Of a stretch of DNA of 61,642 nt, positions 8,912-16,831 are shown one piece after another. Position 1 is the stretch's first letter. Every line of letters begins with the position of its first letter. Made by a program: the position numbers and the translations under genes. The notes below the pieces were generated by a model that had not been told where the DNA came from, made no database searches, and was given only the letters and a program-made list of their open reading frames with translations. This DNA comes from Lachnospiraceae bacterium (lineage in GTDB: Bacteria; Bacillota; Clostridia; Lachnospirales; Lachnospiraceae), in NCBI GenBank assembly GCA_017437965.1, contig JAFRWN010000056.1:1-61642 (forward strand), written 5' to 3'.

Positions 8912-9565
8912 TCAACTGCTGAAACTCAGTCCCTTAAGATTTTTCTTGTTTGTCATCATCAGAAGTATGCTGTTCTCCTTAAGTGGCTTATCAGGATCCA
9001 CAAAACTCCATCTCACGTTCTCTTCTCTTACGGAAACAACGTTCGCATGGTACTGCTTTCTGAAATCCAGCTCCTTCATGCTCTTTCCTACCCACTTGTC
9101 CTTGGCTTTTACTTCCACAAGGCAGAGTTCCTCATCAAGTTCAAAATATTCAAGGAACGAAGGTGACACAAGCTTTCTGGCACTTCTGACTCCCATCTCT
9201 TCCTCGGGATTTATCACCCTGTCCGCACCTACGCGGAGAAGTATCGAAGCCATTCTTTCTGAGGACACCTTTGCGATAACGCTTGGTACTCCGAGCTCTT
9301 TAGCCACATTTACAGACATGATGCTCGGTTCAAGGTAGGTTCCGATGCAGACAATTACCGCATCCATTGTTTTAAGTCCCAGTTCCTTGACCTCGTCCTC
9401 ATTTCTGAGATCCGCAGTTATCGCCGTGGTCGAACGGTCCGAATAGAGCCTTACAAGTTCGGGATTTATGTCTACTACAAGGGTATCGATTCCCATTGAA
9501 TAAAGACTATCCGCAAGGCTTCTGCCATACTTTCCAAGTCCCAGAATTGCAATTGATTTTGCCAT
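8912..9565 (-). CDS. ktrA: Potassium uptake regulatory subunit KtrA (RCK)
   Basis: The 217-aa protein starts with a Rossmann motif (ILGLGKYGRSL) and contains the TrkA-N strand/helix pattern including DAVIVCIG. An RCK_C-like domain follows from about residue 135 (FELDEELCLVEVKAKDKWVG). KtrA forms a cytosolic octameric ring that binds nucleotide, and often c-di-AMP at the C-domain, and gates the KtrB channel. It lies 9 nt downstream of ktrB in one operon. Length is normal for the family. Confidence 0.92.
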   Translation of the reverse strand: MAKSIAILGLGKYGRSLADSLYSMGIDTLVVDINPELVRLYSDRSTTAITADLRNEDEVKELGLKTMDAVIVCIGTYLEPSIMSVNVAKELGVPSVIAKVSSERMASILLRVGADRVINPEEEMGVRSARKLVSPSFLEYFELDEELCLVEVKAKDKWVGKSMKELDFRKQYHANVVSVREENVRWSFVDPDKPLKENSILLMMTNKKNLKGLSFSS

Positions 9566-9574
9566 TTTCTCCTC

Positions 9575-10963
9575 CTAGCCTACAAAGAAATGTCCTTCGG
9601 AATATGCGATGCTGTTCGCTTCCACATGTTTTTTGGTAAAGAATATCGCCATCGAAATCGGTCCTATCCTGCCGAGATACATACAAAGTATTATTATCAA
9701 CCTGCCTGTTGACGTAAGGGTTCCCGTAATGCCTCTTGACAGGCCGACTGTTGCGAGGGCACTTACGACCTCATAGGCTGCATTGTCAATTCCCAGCCCC
9801 TCGCTTGCCATCAGAAGCACGGTCATTATTATTGCTGTGAACATACTGATGGTTACAATGGCCGCTGCCTTCCTTATCATGTTTTCGGACACGCGCCTTT
9901 TGGCAATGACCGTTTCATCACGCCCGCGTATGAACGCAATAGCGTTGAAAAGCACGATGAAAATTGTCACGGTTTTCACACCGCCGGCCGTTCCGATAGG
10001 AGATCCTCCCACAAACATCAGGAAATACCCGATCACACAGCTGATTCCCGTAAGATTTTCCTGGGGTACCGTTGCAAAACCGGCTGTTCTGAATGTGACA
10101 GACTGAAAAAGTGAATTGAACCATTTGTCAAAGAGTCCCATTTCACCGATGGTTCCTGTATTTTTTCTTTCAGCAAGGAAAAGAAAAACTGTTCCCCCGA
10201 CGATAAGAAACGCGGTCACAAAAAGCACCAGCTTTGTATGTTCGGAAAGCCTGGTCAATGATTTTCCGACGCCGAAATCTTTTTTCCTGCCCTCTTTCAG
10301 CTTGTCAACTACGTCAAAGCATACTATGAAACCGATACCTCCCATGATGATAAGATACATCGTCACGGCCATGAGGAACGGGTCCGAATTGTAATTTATC
10401 AGGCTGTTGGGGCCAAGTATATCAATACCTGCATTACAGAAAGCCGAAACCGAGTGGAAAACAGAATACCATATTCCTTTTATCACACCCTTTGCCGGTA
10501 TGAAGCGGACTGCATATAGCACCGCACCGCTTCCTTCTATTATCGCCGTTGCCCTGAAAACCCTTTTAAGAAATTTAAACAGTCCTCTTCTTGTATCAAG
10601 GTTAAATGCATCCTGCAGAAGATTTCTTTCCTTCAATGAAAATTTCCGGCTTAACATCAGCATTATCATCGAAAGGACCGAAACGGTACCGAGTCCGCCA
10701 AGCTGTATCAGAATCAGTATTATGATCTTCCCGAAAAGAGTCCAGTGAGCAAAGGTATCTACAACAACCAGTCCCGTCACGCAGACCGAGGTTGTCGAGG
10801 TAAAAAGTGCCGTCAGAAAACTCGTTCGTTCCCCGTCAACCGTTGCATACGGAAGCATCAGAAGAAGCGATCCTGCCAGTATCACAAGCAGAAAGCTCAC
10901 AGGTATTATCTGCTCAGCACGAAAACCCTGTTTATGTTTTGGATTGTCACTCTTTTTGATCAT
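9575..10963 (-). CDS. ktrB: Potassium uptake channel subunit KtrB
   Basis: The 462-aa integral membrane protein shows the four pore-loop repeats of the Trk/Ktr/HKT superfamily: TSVCVTGLVVVDT, SAFCNAGIDILG, VTFRTAGFATVP and SALATVGLSRGITG. Each carries the conserved selectivity-filter glycine. It conducts K+ (usually Na+-dependent) across the cytoplasmic membrane with the KtrA ring beneath it. A TTGCAC/TATTAT promoter with 17-bp spacing lies just upstream. I see no c-di-AMP riboswitch in the roughly 30-nt leader. Confidence 0.93.
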   Translation of the reverse strand: MIKKSDNPKHKQGFRAEQIIPVSFLLVILAGSLLLMLPYATVDGERTSFLTALFTSTTSVCVTGLVVVDTFAHWTLFGKIIILILIQLGGLGTVSVLSMIMLMLSRKFSLKERNLLQDAFNLDTRRGLFKFLKRVFRATAIIEGSGAVLYAVRFIPAKGVIKGIWYSVFHSVSAFCNAGIDILGPNSLINYNSDPFLMAVTMYLIIMGGIGFIVCFDVVDKLKEGRKKDFGVGKSLTRLSEHTKLVLFVTAFLIVGGTVFLFLAERKNTGTIGEMGLFDKWFNSLFQSVTFRTAGFATVPQENLTGISCVIGYFLMFVGGSPIGTAGGVKTVTIFIVLFNAIAFIRGRDETVIAKRRVSENMIRKAAAIVTISMFTAIIMTVLLMASEGLGIDNAAYEVVSALATVGLSRGITGTLTSTGRLIIILCMYLGRIGPISMAIFFTKKHVEANSIAYSEGHFFVG

Positions 10964-10997
10964 GGTCTCCTACTTCCTCGGTCACCGTTCTCCATGT

Positions 10998-11026
10998 ATA
11001 ATATCATAAATACAGAGCATGTGCAA
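10998..11026 (-). promoter_or_regulatory. Promoter of ktrB-ktrA
   Basis: On the minus strand TTGCAC (11021-11026) and TATTAT (10998-11003) are spaced by 17 bp. The start codon of ktrB follows about 35 nt later, with AGGAG as ribosome binding site. Confidence 0.65.
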
Positions 11027-11029
11027 TAA

Positions 11030-11092
11030 TCACTTATTCAGATTCTTACATAGCGTGACATATTCGTCTATAAAGGCCTCGGCATCGAGCCT
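11030..11092 (-). pseudogene. Very short coding-like remnant
   Basis: About 20 codons reading RLDAEAFIDEYVTLCKNLNK then a stop at 11030 look like the tail of a protein. The frame closes at 11093-11095 and there is no start. It lies between ktrB and the YjbR-MGMT gene. It is weak evidence of a deleted gene and could be chance. Confidence 0.2.
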
Positions 11093-11134
11093 TTAATCGA
11101 ATGAGCCTCCCGGGATATTTATATCCCACAACCG

Positions 11135-11764
11135 TTATCCGTTCCAAATATACTTCTCAAGATCCACTTTACCGTCTTTAACCTCAATCCCCTCAGCTTC
11201 AAGAAGCTTTGCCTGTGCTCCGACCCCGCCAAAAGCAAACTCACCGGAAAGCTCCCCCTTTGAATTCACTACACGAAAGCAGGGGATATTGTCAGGATCC
11301 GGATTCTTATGCAACGCATTTCCGACGGCGCGAGCCATCTTAATATCTCCTGCCAGCTCTGCTATCCGGCCATAGGTGGCTACATGTCCGTATGGTATCT
11401 TCTTTACTGCCTCATATATCCTTTTTGACGGGCTGTCGCTGATCAGATCATAACTCTCCGCAATCATCAGCCTGATGTCTTTATCCGGAATGCTTCCGTC
11501 AAGAATTATCGTATTCCAATGATCCTTATTCTGATGATAGCCCGGTTTTACCGAAGCATAGAGATCCCGCCAGAAAAAAGCCTTGTCCGGATTAACCTTA
11601 ATATTGAGATTAATGTAACCATCCTTCTCATAGGTCCACAGAAATGCTTTTTTATTTCCCTTATACCTGACGAGCTGCCAGTTTGGATCATGAAAAGGTG
11701 CATCCTGATAAGTGTCCGGAAATGACAATCCATATTTTAATGCCTCTTCTCTTGTTACCCACAT
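11135..11764 (-). CDS. MmcQ/YjbR-like domain fused to an MGMT-type alkyltransferase domain
   Basis: Residues 1 to about 108 match the MmcQ/YjbR double-wing fold (HDPNWQLVRYKGNKKAFLW, HQNKDHWNTIILDG). Residues 112-196 match the DNA-binding/active domain of O6-alkylguanine transferases: YGHVATYGRIAELAG, the arginine-finger helix MARAVGNAL, and PCFRVVNSKGEL. The acceptor Cys162 is kept, but the usual PCHR His is Phe163. A true MGMT, an alkyltransferase-like protein with altered activity, or a damage flipper are all possible. It is the last gene of the run that starts with the GNAT gene. Domain calls are strong; the activity is uncertain because of the His-to-Phe change. Confidence 0.85.
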   Translation of the reverse strand: MWVTREEALKYGLSFPDTYQDAPFHDPNWQLVRYKGNKKAFLWTYEKDGYINLNIKVNPDKAFFWRDLYASVKPGYHQNKDHWNTIILDGSIPDKDIRLMIAESYDLISDSPSKRIYEAVKKIPYGHVATYGRIAELAGDIKMARAVGNALHKNPDPDNIPCFRVVNSKGELSGEFAFGGVGAQAKLLEAEGIEVKDGKVDLEKYIWNG

Positions 11765-11867
11765 GATTTCACCTAAATCTTAAACATATTCTTTTTTTTA
11801 TTTGCCTTAGCATTCATTTCAGCCGCCATCTTCATATGTATCGTATATTCTGCTGTCCAGAGACCGT

Positions 11868-12536
11868 TTACATAATCGGACAGACCATAGACGATTGCAT
11901 CCCGTTCGGCCTTTGGACGGCTCTAAACGCCTTCGCCGTCCTCAAATCCGGTTCTTTGAAATGATTTCCTTCATTCCATTCAAGCAGGCAGGTAGTGCCC
12001 TGTCCTGTCAGAATCTCACGTGCCTCGCGTATTCTTTCACCGACAGTCGCCATTACCGGATTCTTTGTTTTCTCTTCCCGATTTCCAAGACTAAGATAAA
12101 CCTTGTCGGTCTTAATTCTGTTGTTTCGCATATATTCCGTAAAGCCCGGAAGCCAGATCGACGGTGATGCTGCGGCCACACCGGCAAATACATCCGTCTG
12201 ATATGCCGCCCACAATGCAAACAGACCAGCAAGAGAATATCCGCCGATATAATACTTTTTGCTCCTGTCTTTCGTCAGTTCCAGAATCTTATCAAGGAAC
12301 AATCCGGCTCCGCCACCAAAAGCATCGTTACCGAACACCGCCGGTGCCTCCCATGGTGAAAGGTCTTTGTTCCAGTTATCAACTTTGACTGCAATAAGGC
12401 AGAAATCCTCCGTCACCGCCTTAATCGCTGCCAGCTCGTTTTCGATAACGGCCATGTCATGATCGTCGACAGGCTGGATCAGAACATTCGTTGAAGCCAC
12501 GTTGCCATACTTATATATCATTTTCTTCACCATCAT
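11868..12536 (-). CDS. Alpha/beta-hydrolase esterase (D-esterase-like)
   Basis: The protein of up to 222 aa carries the nucleophile elbow GGYSLAGLFALW, followed by the typical ASPSIWLPG strand and, near the end, GNHFKEPD with the likely catalytic His. This fits the esterase superfamily that includes enterochelin-esterase-like serine hydrolases; it lacks a signal peptide and should be cytosolic. The start overlaps the end of the preceding gene by up to 26 nt (an internal ATG at 12521 also fits). After RTAKAFRAVQ the frame ends in 14 residues of non-family character, while an overlapping frame is strikingly coding-like. A frameshift near 11935 is therefore possible (see findings). Confidence 0.75.
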   Translation of the reverse strand: MMVKKMIYKYGNVASTNVLIQPVDDHDMAVIENELAAIKAVTEDFCLIAVKVDNWNKDLSPWEAPAVFGNDAFGGGAGLFLDKILELTKDRSKKYYIGGYSLAGLFALWAAYQTDVFAGVAAASPSIWLPGFTEYMRNNRIKTDKVYLSLGNREEKTKNPVMATVGERIREAREILTGQGTTCLLEWNEGNHFKEPDLRTAKAFRAVQRPNGMQSSMVCPIM

Positions 12537-12837
12537 TTCTCAAATCACTCTCGAGCCATTCATTATAGGCTTCACTTGCCTCTTCGCTTGCCTTCTTTTC
12601 CCGCCAGGCGTTTATTTCCGAGCATATGGCCAGCATCTCATCCACAACCAGCTCGGCCTTCCTCGGCTTTACATAACGAAGATACGCCATCATACGTTCC
12701 ATCGCCTTTACGCCACCAAGATTTTTTGCGCACTCATATCCGAGCTCAGCCGGGAACCCAAGCCTTTCAATTTCAGAGATAAGGTCATCTCTTGTTTTTA
12801 TCCATTTCTTTTGTTCCGGTGTTAACTGCTTTGTCAT
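12511..12837 (-). CDS. Small helical protein, unknown function (108 aa)
   Basis: The 108-aa protein starts MTKQLTPEQKKWIKTRDDL and is predicted all-helical, with a Lys/Glu-rich C-terminal tail. Composition is normal for a real gene. It starts 3 nt after the GNAT stop and overlaps the esterase start, so it is translationally coupled in the same operon. I recognise no family. The conserved-looking core is LGFPAELGYECAKNLGG followed by MMAYLRYVKPRK. Confidence 0.7.
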   Translation of the reverse strand: MTKQLTPEQKKWIKTRDDLISEIERLGFPAELGYECAKNLGGVKAMERMMAYLRYVKPRKAELVVDEMLAICSEINAWREKKASEEASEAYNEWLESDLRNDGEENDI

Positions 12838-12840
12838 ATT

Positions 12841-13278
12841 TTAAAGATTCTTCTCCATTCTTATGCATCTGAATGTATCTCCGTCCACGGCCTTTCCGCA
12901 TATTTTATATCCGAGCCGCTCATAGAATGCAGTTTTATTATCTCTGCTTTCCACAACAGCCTTTTTATAGTTTAATTCCACAGCCCATTTTTCACATTCA
13001 CCAACAACCATAGAGCCGATGCCACGATGCCTGTATTCCGGGAGAACGACCACTCTGCCGATTTCAACTGATTCATCATCAAGCGGAAGCATTCTTGCTG
13101 TTGCCACGGGGAATTCATCATCAAGCACAACAATATATTTCGTCTCCGGCGTATCATGCTCATCAAACTCCCTGCGAAGAGTTATGTGGTGCTTCTTTGC
13201 CATAGCCTGAATCCGCACATAGTATGCCCCGGCCTGCTGATAGGTTTCGGTTGCTCTGATTATCTTAATTTCACTCAT
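12841..13278 (-). CDS. GNAT family N-acetyltransferase
   Basis: The 145-aa protein shows the GNAT order: PVATARMLPLDDESVEIGRVVVLPEYRHRGIGSMVV. Here RxxGxG/A (RHRGIG) binds acetyl-CoA pyrophosphate, and the late strand AFYERLGYKICG is the usual motif B. It is a cytosolic single-domain enzyme whose acceptor cannot be deduced. It is first in a four-gene run with a clear TTGTGA/TATAAT promoter about 85 nt upstream. Confidence 0.88.
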   Translation of the reverse strand: MSEIKIIRATETYQQAGAYYVRIQAMAKKHHITLRREFDEHDTPETKYIVVLDDEFPVATARMLPLDDESVEIGRVVVLPEYRHRGIGSMVVGECEKWAVELNYKKAVVESRDNKTAFYERLGYKICGKAVDGDTFRCIRMEKNL

Positions 13279-13362
13279 TTTCTGTAATCCTTTGATACTT
13301 ATATATCAGCCCAAATAAGCTGCAAGTAATTATGACATAAGTTTTTTCCTTATTAAATTTTT

Positions 13363-13391
13363 ATTATACTACTAAATTTTTTAAATCACAA
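13363..13391 (-). promoter_or_regulatory. Promoter of the GNAT operon
   Basis: On the minus strand TTGTGA (13386-13391) and TATAAT (13363-13368) are 17 bp apart, with an A/T-rich spacer. It would give a leader of roughly 80 nt before the GNAT ATG. Confidence 0.65.
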
Positions 13392-13623
13392 TCTCTTTTC
13401 TCAGTCCAGAAGTCCTTAATTGGTCACTTTTTACCCGCGTCACCACAATCACATCAACTATGCAGTCCAATAATAAGGACTCAGAGTCATAGTAGCCCTT
13501 TGTTTGCTCTTTTTTTGAATATCATCTATGATTTCCTCGCCATAAAAACGCAAAAAGAGGACAAACATGCCCGAAAGCACATTTGTCCCATTTTCGTCCT
13601 TTACGCCGAGTGCGATCAGGTTC
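13392..13623 (-). other. Gap downstream of the GH5 fragment: hairpin and coding-like debris
   Basis: A hairpin built on GGACAAA/TTTGTCC near 13552-13590, followed on the minus strand by CTCTTTTTGCGTTTTT, could be the terminator of the GH5 fragment. The same stretch keeps two overlapping minus-strand open frames with coding-like composition (for example FYGEEIIDDIQKKSKQ near 13520-13550, and DCIVDVIVVTRVKSDQLRTS near 13410-13470). Neither has a start or an RBS. I interpret it as gene debris; no intact gene is supported. Confidence 0.3.
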
Positions 13624-14355
13624 TTACTTCTTGCTCCTGCTGAGGGAGGGAATCTCCATCATCTGCTTTAGCATCTCTTCGTCCTTGTAGGTGAGGGTTT
13701 TGCGGTCATAGAAGGTGTCCTGAGTGTCCCACAGTATGGGGAGCATTCCTCTGATGTAGGTCTCTCTGCATACATCTACCATATATGCACGCTTTACCTC
13801 CTGCTCCTTGTTTTTGCCGAAGCAGCCGTATTCTCCGACTATTACGGGAATGCCCTTGTCGGTAAAATGTGTCTTCATAAGGTCAAGCGCATCATTTAGA
13901 CCTTTAAGGTCTTTCTCCGAGCCCCAGTCTGTTCTTGCCTTGCCCCAGTCGGCATCAGCTTCAAGGATAGTCAGCGTTGAGGGGTCATAATAGTGAACGG
14001 AGACTGCCATTCTGTTCTGCGGGTCTGTGGGCATTACAAACAGATCGTCACAGGTGTGCTGAACGTTGGTGTAATAGCCTGCTATCAGCAGATGACGCTT
14101 TTCATTATTACCGCCCGACGCTCTTACAATATCAACAAAGCTCTGATTGAGCGTGTTGAGATAACCGAAAGCCTTGTCCTTGCCCTCGGTACTGCTGCCG
14201 TACTGGTTCCAGACGCTGTCCCAGCCGCCTTCCTCGTTTAACGACTCATATCTAGTGGTTATCCTTTGAATCTTATTAGCATATTTAGCGGTATTATCGC
14301 TATTATCTCTATTTACGGAAATTTTTGTATCCGAAATGTATCCGCTTATTAGCAT
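13624..14355 (-). pseudogene. 5'-truncated glycoside hydrolase family 5 (cellulase-like)
   Basis: The 243-codon frame holds the C-terminal half of a GH5 TIM barrel. It has the acid/base region YESLNEEGG (Glu41), the SVHYYDP strand (His121) and the nucleophile strand IPVIVGEYGC (Glu175), then LPILWDTQDTF with the substrate-stacking Trp. The first barrel strands, the signal peptide and a ribosome binding site are missing; family members are normally above 330 aa. The first 25 residues look like random sequence, so the break lies near 14280. It was probably a secreted beta-glucanase or cellulase and is now inactive. It sits in a debris-rich stretch. Confidence 0.75.
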
Positions 14356-14487
14356 TATCGAATCTCGGTTTTATAAGTTGATAAAACTCATTCAACTCTA
14401 TTTTGTAGTATACCATATTTCCCCCAAATAGTCCATAGAAACTTAGGGCTTATATGATCCGTGATTCTCTGCGACCGCAATATCCGC

Positions 14488-14526
14488 AAAAAAGAGACCG
14501 CAGTCAAAATGCTGCAGTCTCTTTGC
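14488..14526 (-). terminator. Terminator of the CotH-domain gene
   Basis: A 13-bp stem with one mismatch (AAAGAGACTGCAG pairing with CTGCGGTCTCTTT) and a T-run on the minus strand lies 37 nt after the stop at 14563. The 14356-14487 stretch before it shows no gene. Confidence 0.75.
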
Positions 14527-14562
14527 TTTCCCGGCACATCCGCACCGCTGTAAATATCTTTT

Positions 14563-16761
14563 TCAATCTGTTTTTTCCATTATTTTTGATACGGTATTAA
14601 AAAGAATGGCGGCGGACAAAACGATCAAAATCATTGTAACACTCAGATCCATATCATCTCCTGTGGACGGAGACCCCTCGGTTTCTTTACCCTTATCCTC
14701 CGCCGGCTCCGCTTCCTCTTTTTCTTCCGTTACATTTACAACATAGGAGCATTCAAGTCCTGACAAACCGTCCTTCAAGGTGATGACCGCGCTTCCCGGA
14801 GCGACAGCTCTTACAACACCGTTTACGTCGACCACGGCAATTCCCTCATCCGAGCTGGAAAATTCTATATAATAATCCCTCAGACCTGCCGTCACGACAT
14901 ATGGATTCAGCGCATATTCACCGATTGCGAGGCTTAATTCGCTTTTTTCAGTTGTAAGAGAAGTAATGTAATTATCCGCTGTTTCGCCGCTAAGTATATG
15001 CAGGAGCAGTTCTCCGTGTTCGCCTGAGGGCAGCGTCACCGTGACAGTTACATCACCCTCTTTGAGCGGCTGGACAAAACCGTTATCATCAACCGTTGCC
15101 ACGTTCTCATCGGATGAGGACCAGAGGACCTTTTTATATTCAGGGTCATCGGGCAGCATTGTGGCAGAGGGAGTAAAACCGCCGTATTCAAGGGATATCC
15201 ACTTCTCCTTTTCCTGAAGAAATACCCTCTCATATTTCGTGGCCTCATCAATACTGACATATTTTGCATAGAATACAATGTCCCTGTCCAATGTGTCGGA
15301 ACCCGTATACTTTTTTCCCTCCTCATCATACCAGCCTATGAAAATCAAGCCTTCCTTTTCGGCTATCTCCGGAGCAGACACAGTCAGACTGTTTTCCTCA
15401 TTAAATGACTGGGTAGCAACCAGAGTGTCTCCGTTGTAAAATGATATATTGTGATAAGCATTGAAAAGAGTATCTATGTTTCTGTTTATATAATCTCTTC
15501 TGATATCTATCCATTTCCTGATATATTCAAGGCGGTCTTTATAGGTCTTTCCGTCGTCATAGTAATAATCGGCATACAGTGCCCTGTCTTTTCCGGCCGA
15601 TTCGTTAAGCTCATCATAGTACCTGTCAAGCCATCCGTCTTTCTTTGTGACTTCGGCAAGAAGAAGGTCAAATTTCTTCCACTCCTCCTTTAACAATTCA
15701 ACATATTCGGGATCTGTCATCAGTCTGTCGGCCCACGAAAAGGACGGTGCGGAAATTCCCGAAAGCACATCCTCGTCAAGTTTTTCAAATTTGGCGCTTA
15801 TCGCAAGGTCAAAATCCCATACGGGTCCAAAATAAAGCTTTCCGTTTCTGGGTTTGTACACAAAAGTACTGTCGGAACCGTAACCGTCATCATTTTTGAA
15901 GAATATCTGCATCCACCAGTACTTTGCGAAGGATTCCACGTCAAGATAATCCGCGTAACCCTTTCCCGCCTGATTTTTATAATCGGTACCGTAAATCGCT
16001 TCGTCGAGCTCATTAAAATAATCGCTTATATATTTTTTCTGTTCCCGGCTGTCATAGTCCGTGAAATCCGGCTCCTCATACAGAAAAGATGTATGCTCCG
16101 TAATGACACCCTCCGTCTCATCTAACGGCATGCCCCTCGAAAGCAGATAGCCGCCGCTGATCTCAGGCTCAAGGATATCGCTTTCCGTCAGTTCATCGAT
16201 ATCGACCCTTGTTTTTCCGATTCTGATCTGCTCGGTAAGAAGATACGATCCCAGGTACTCTCCGTTCATTACCACATCGACTGAAATACATTTCGGACTG
16301 TAGGCAAGCCCATAGGCGGCTGCCATGTTATATACCAGCCTGTTTCTGACAAGACTTTCGTCAAAATAATTGGCAAGCAATATCCAGTGCTTGTTTTTCC
16401 CCATACCGAGGATATCCTGCTTTTCCTCGAACTTAAGTTTGTAGGGCTTCTTCTCGCTTCCCTGCCATGTGGTGTTTCCCCTGCCGCGTATATATTCAAG
16501 CGTCATTCCCGAAACCGATGAGACCGCTTCGCCTGTATACTCGCTGATATATCCTTCGGGAACAAGAATATCGACATCACCGTGGCACTCGACACTGTGG
16601 TCAAAGCTTTCGTTCATCTCCCGGATGCTTCCCTGCGTCTCATCAATATTGATTGAGACTACCGGAATGTTTCCCGGAGTAAACTCCTCCGCGGCTGCCA
16701 GAGCAAAAAGCCCGGCAAAAAAAACAAATGACAGTATAAGAGAATTAAAAATCTTCTGCAT
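14563..16761 (-). CDS. Cell-wall-anchored CotH-kinase-domain protein with InlB and Ig-like repeats
   Basis: The start is the ATG at 16761 (GGAAATACC upstream), giving 732 aa; the longer frame has no RBS. A signal peptide (1-24) precedes a CotH-type protein-kinase domain: IRGRGNTTWQ near 91-100, KHWILLANYFDESLVRNRL near 124-141 and the metal-binding GPVWDFDLA near 310. A Listeria-Bacteroides (InlB B) repeat follows around FIGWYDEEGKKYTG, then two bacterial Ig-like (Big_2) repeats (SSSDENVATVDDNG; SSSDEGIAVVDVNG). It ends with SPSTGD, a membrane helix and a short charged tail, like a sortase signal. CotH domains phosphorylate surface proteins in spores; here the wall-anchored layout suggests an extracellular kinase or an adhesin. 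No other sporulation gene is nearby. Confidence 0.85.
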   Translation of the reverse strand: MQKIFNSLILSFVFFAGLFALAAAEEFTPGNIPVVSINIDETQGSIREMNESFDHSVECHGDVDILVPEGYISEYTGEAVSSVSGMTLEYIRGRGNTTWQGSEKKPYKLKFEEKQDILGMGKNKHWILLANYFDESLVRNRLVYNMAAAYGLAYSPKCISVDVVMNGEYLGSYLLTEQIRIGKTRVDIDELTESDILEPEISGGYLLSRGMPLDETEGVITEHTSFLYEEPDFTDYDSREQKKYISDYFNELDEAIYGTDYKNQAGKGYADYLDVESFAKYWWMQIFFKNDDGYGSDSTFVYKPRNGKLYFGPVWDFDLAISAKFEKLDEDVLSGISAPSFSWADRLMTDPEYVELLKEEWKKFDLLLAEVTKKDGWLDRYYDELNESAGKDRALYADYYYDDGKTYKDRLEYIRKWIDIRRDYINRNIDTLFNAYHNISFYNGDTLVATQSFNEENSLTVSAPEIAEKEGLIFIGWYDEEGKKYTGSDTLDRDIVFYAKYVSIDEATKYERVFLQEKEKWISLEYGGFTPSATMLPDDPEYKKVLWSSSDENVATVDDNGFVQPLKEGDVTVTVTLPSGEHGELLLHILSGETADNYITSLTTEKSELSLAIGEYALNPYVVTAGLRDYYIEFSSSDEGIAVVDVNGVVRAVAPGSAVITLKDGLSGLECSYVVNVTEEKEEAEPAEDKGKETEGSPSTGDDMDLSVTMILIVLSAAILFNTVSKIMEKTD

Positions 16762-16831
16762 GGTATTTCCTTTTTTTAGTGTTTCTTTATAAGGATAGCT
16801 CATCCGGCCTTTGACGGCAGCAGATCCGCTG

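Noticed and set aside
14563..16761. Spore-coat locus because of the CotH domain
   Set aside because: The protein has an export signal, a sortase-like SPSTG tail and adhesin-type repeats, and no other sporulation gene lies nearby.
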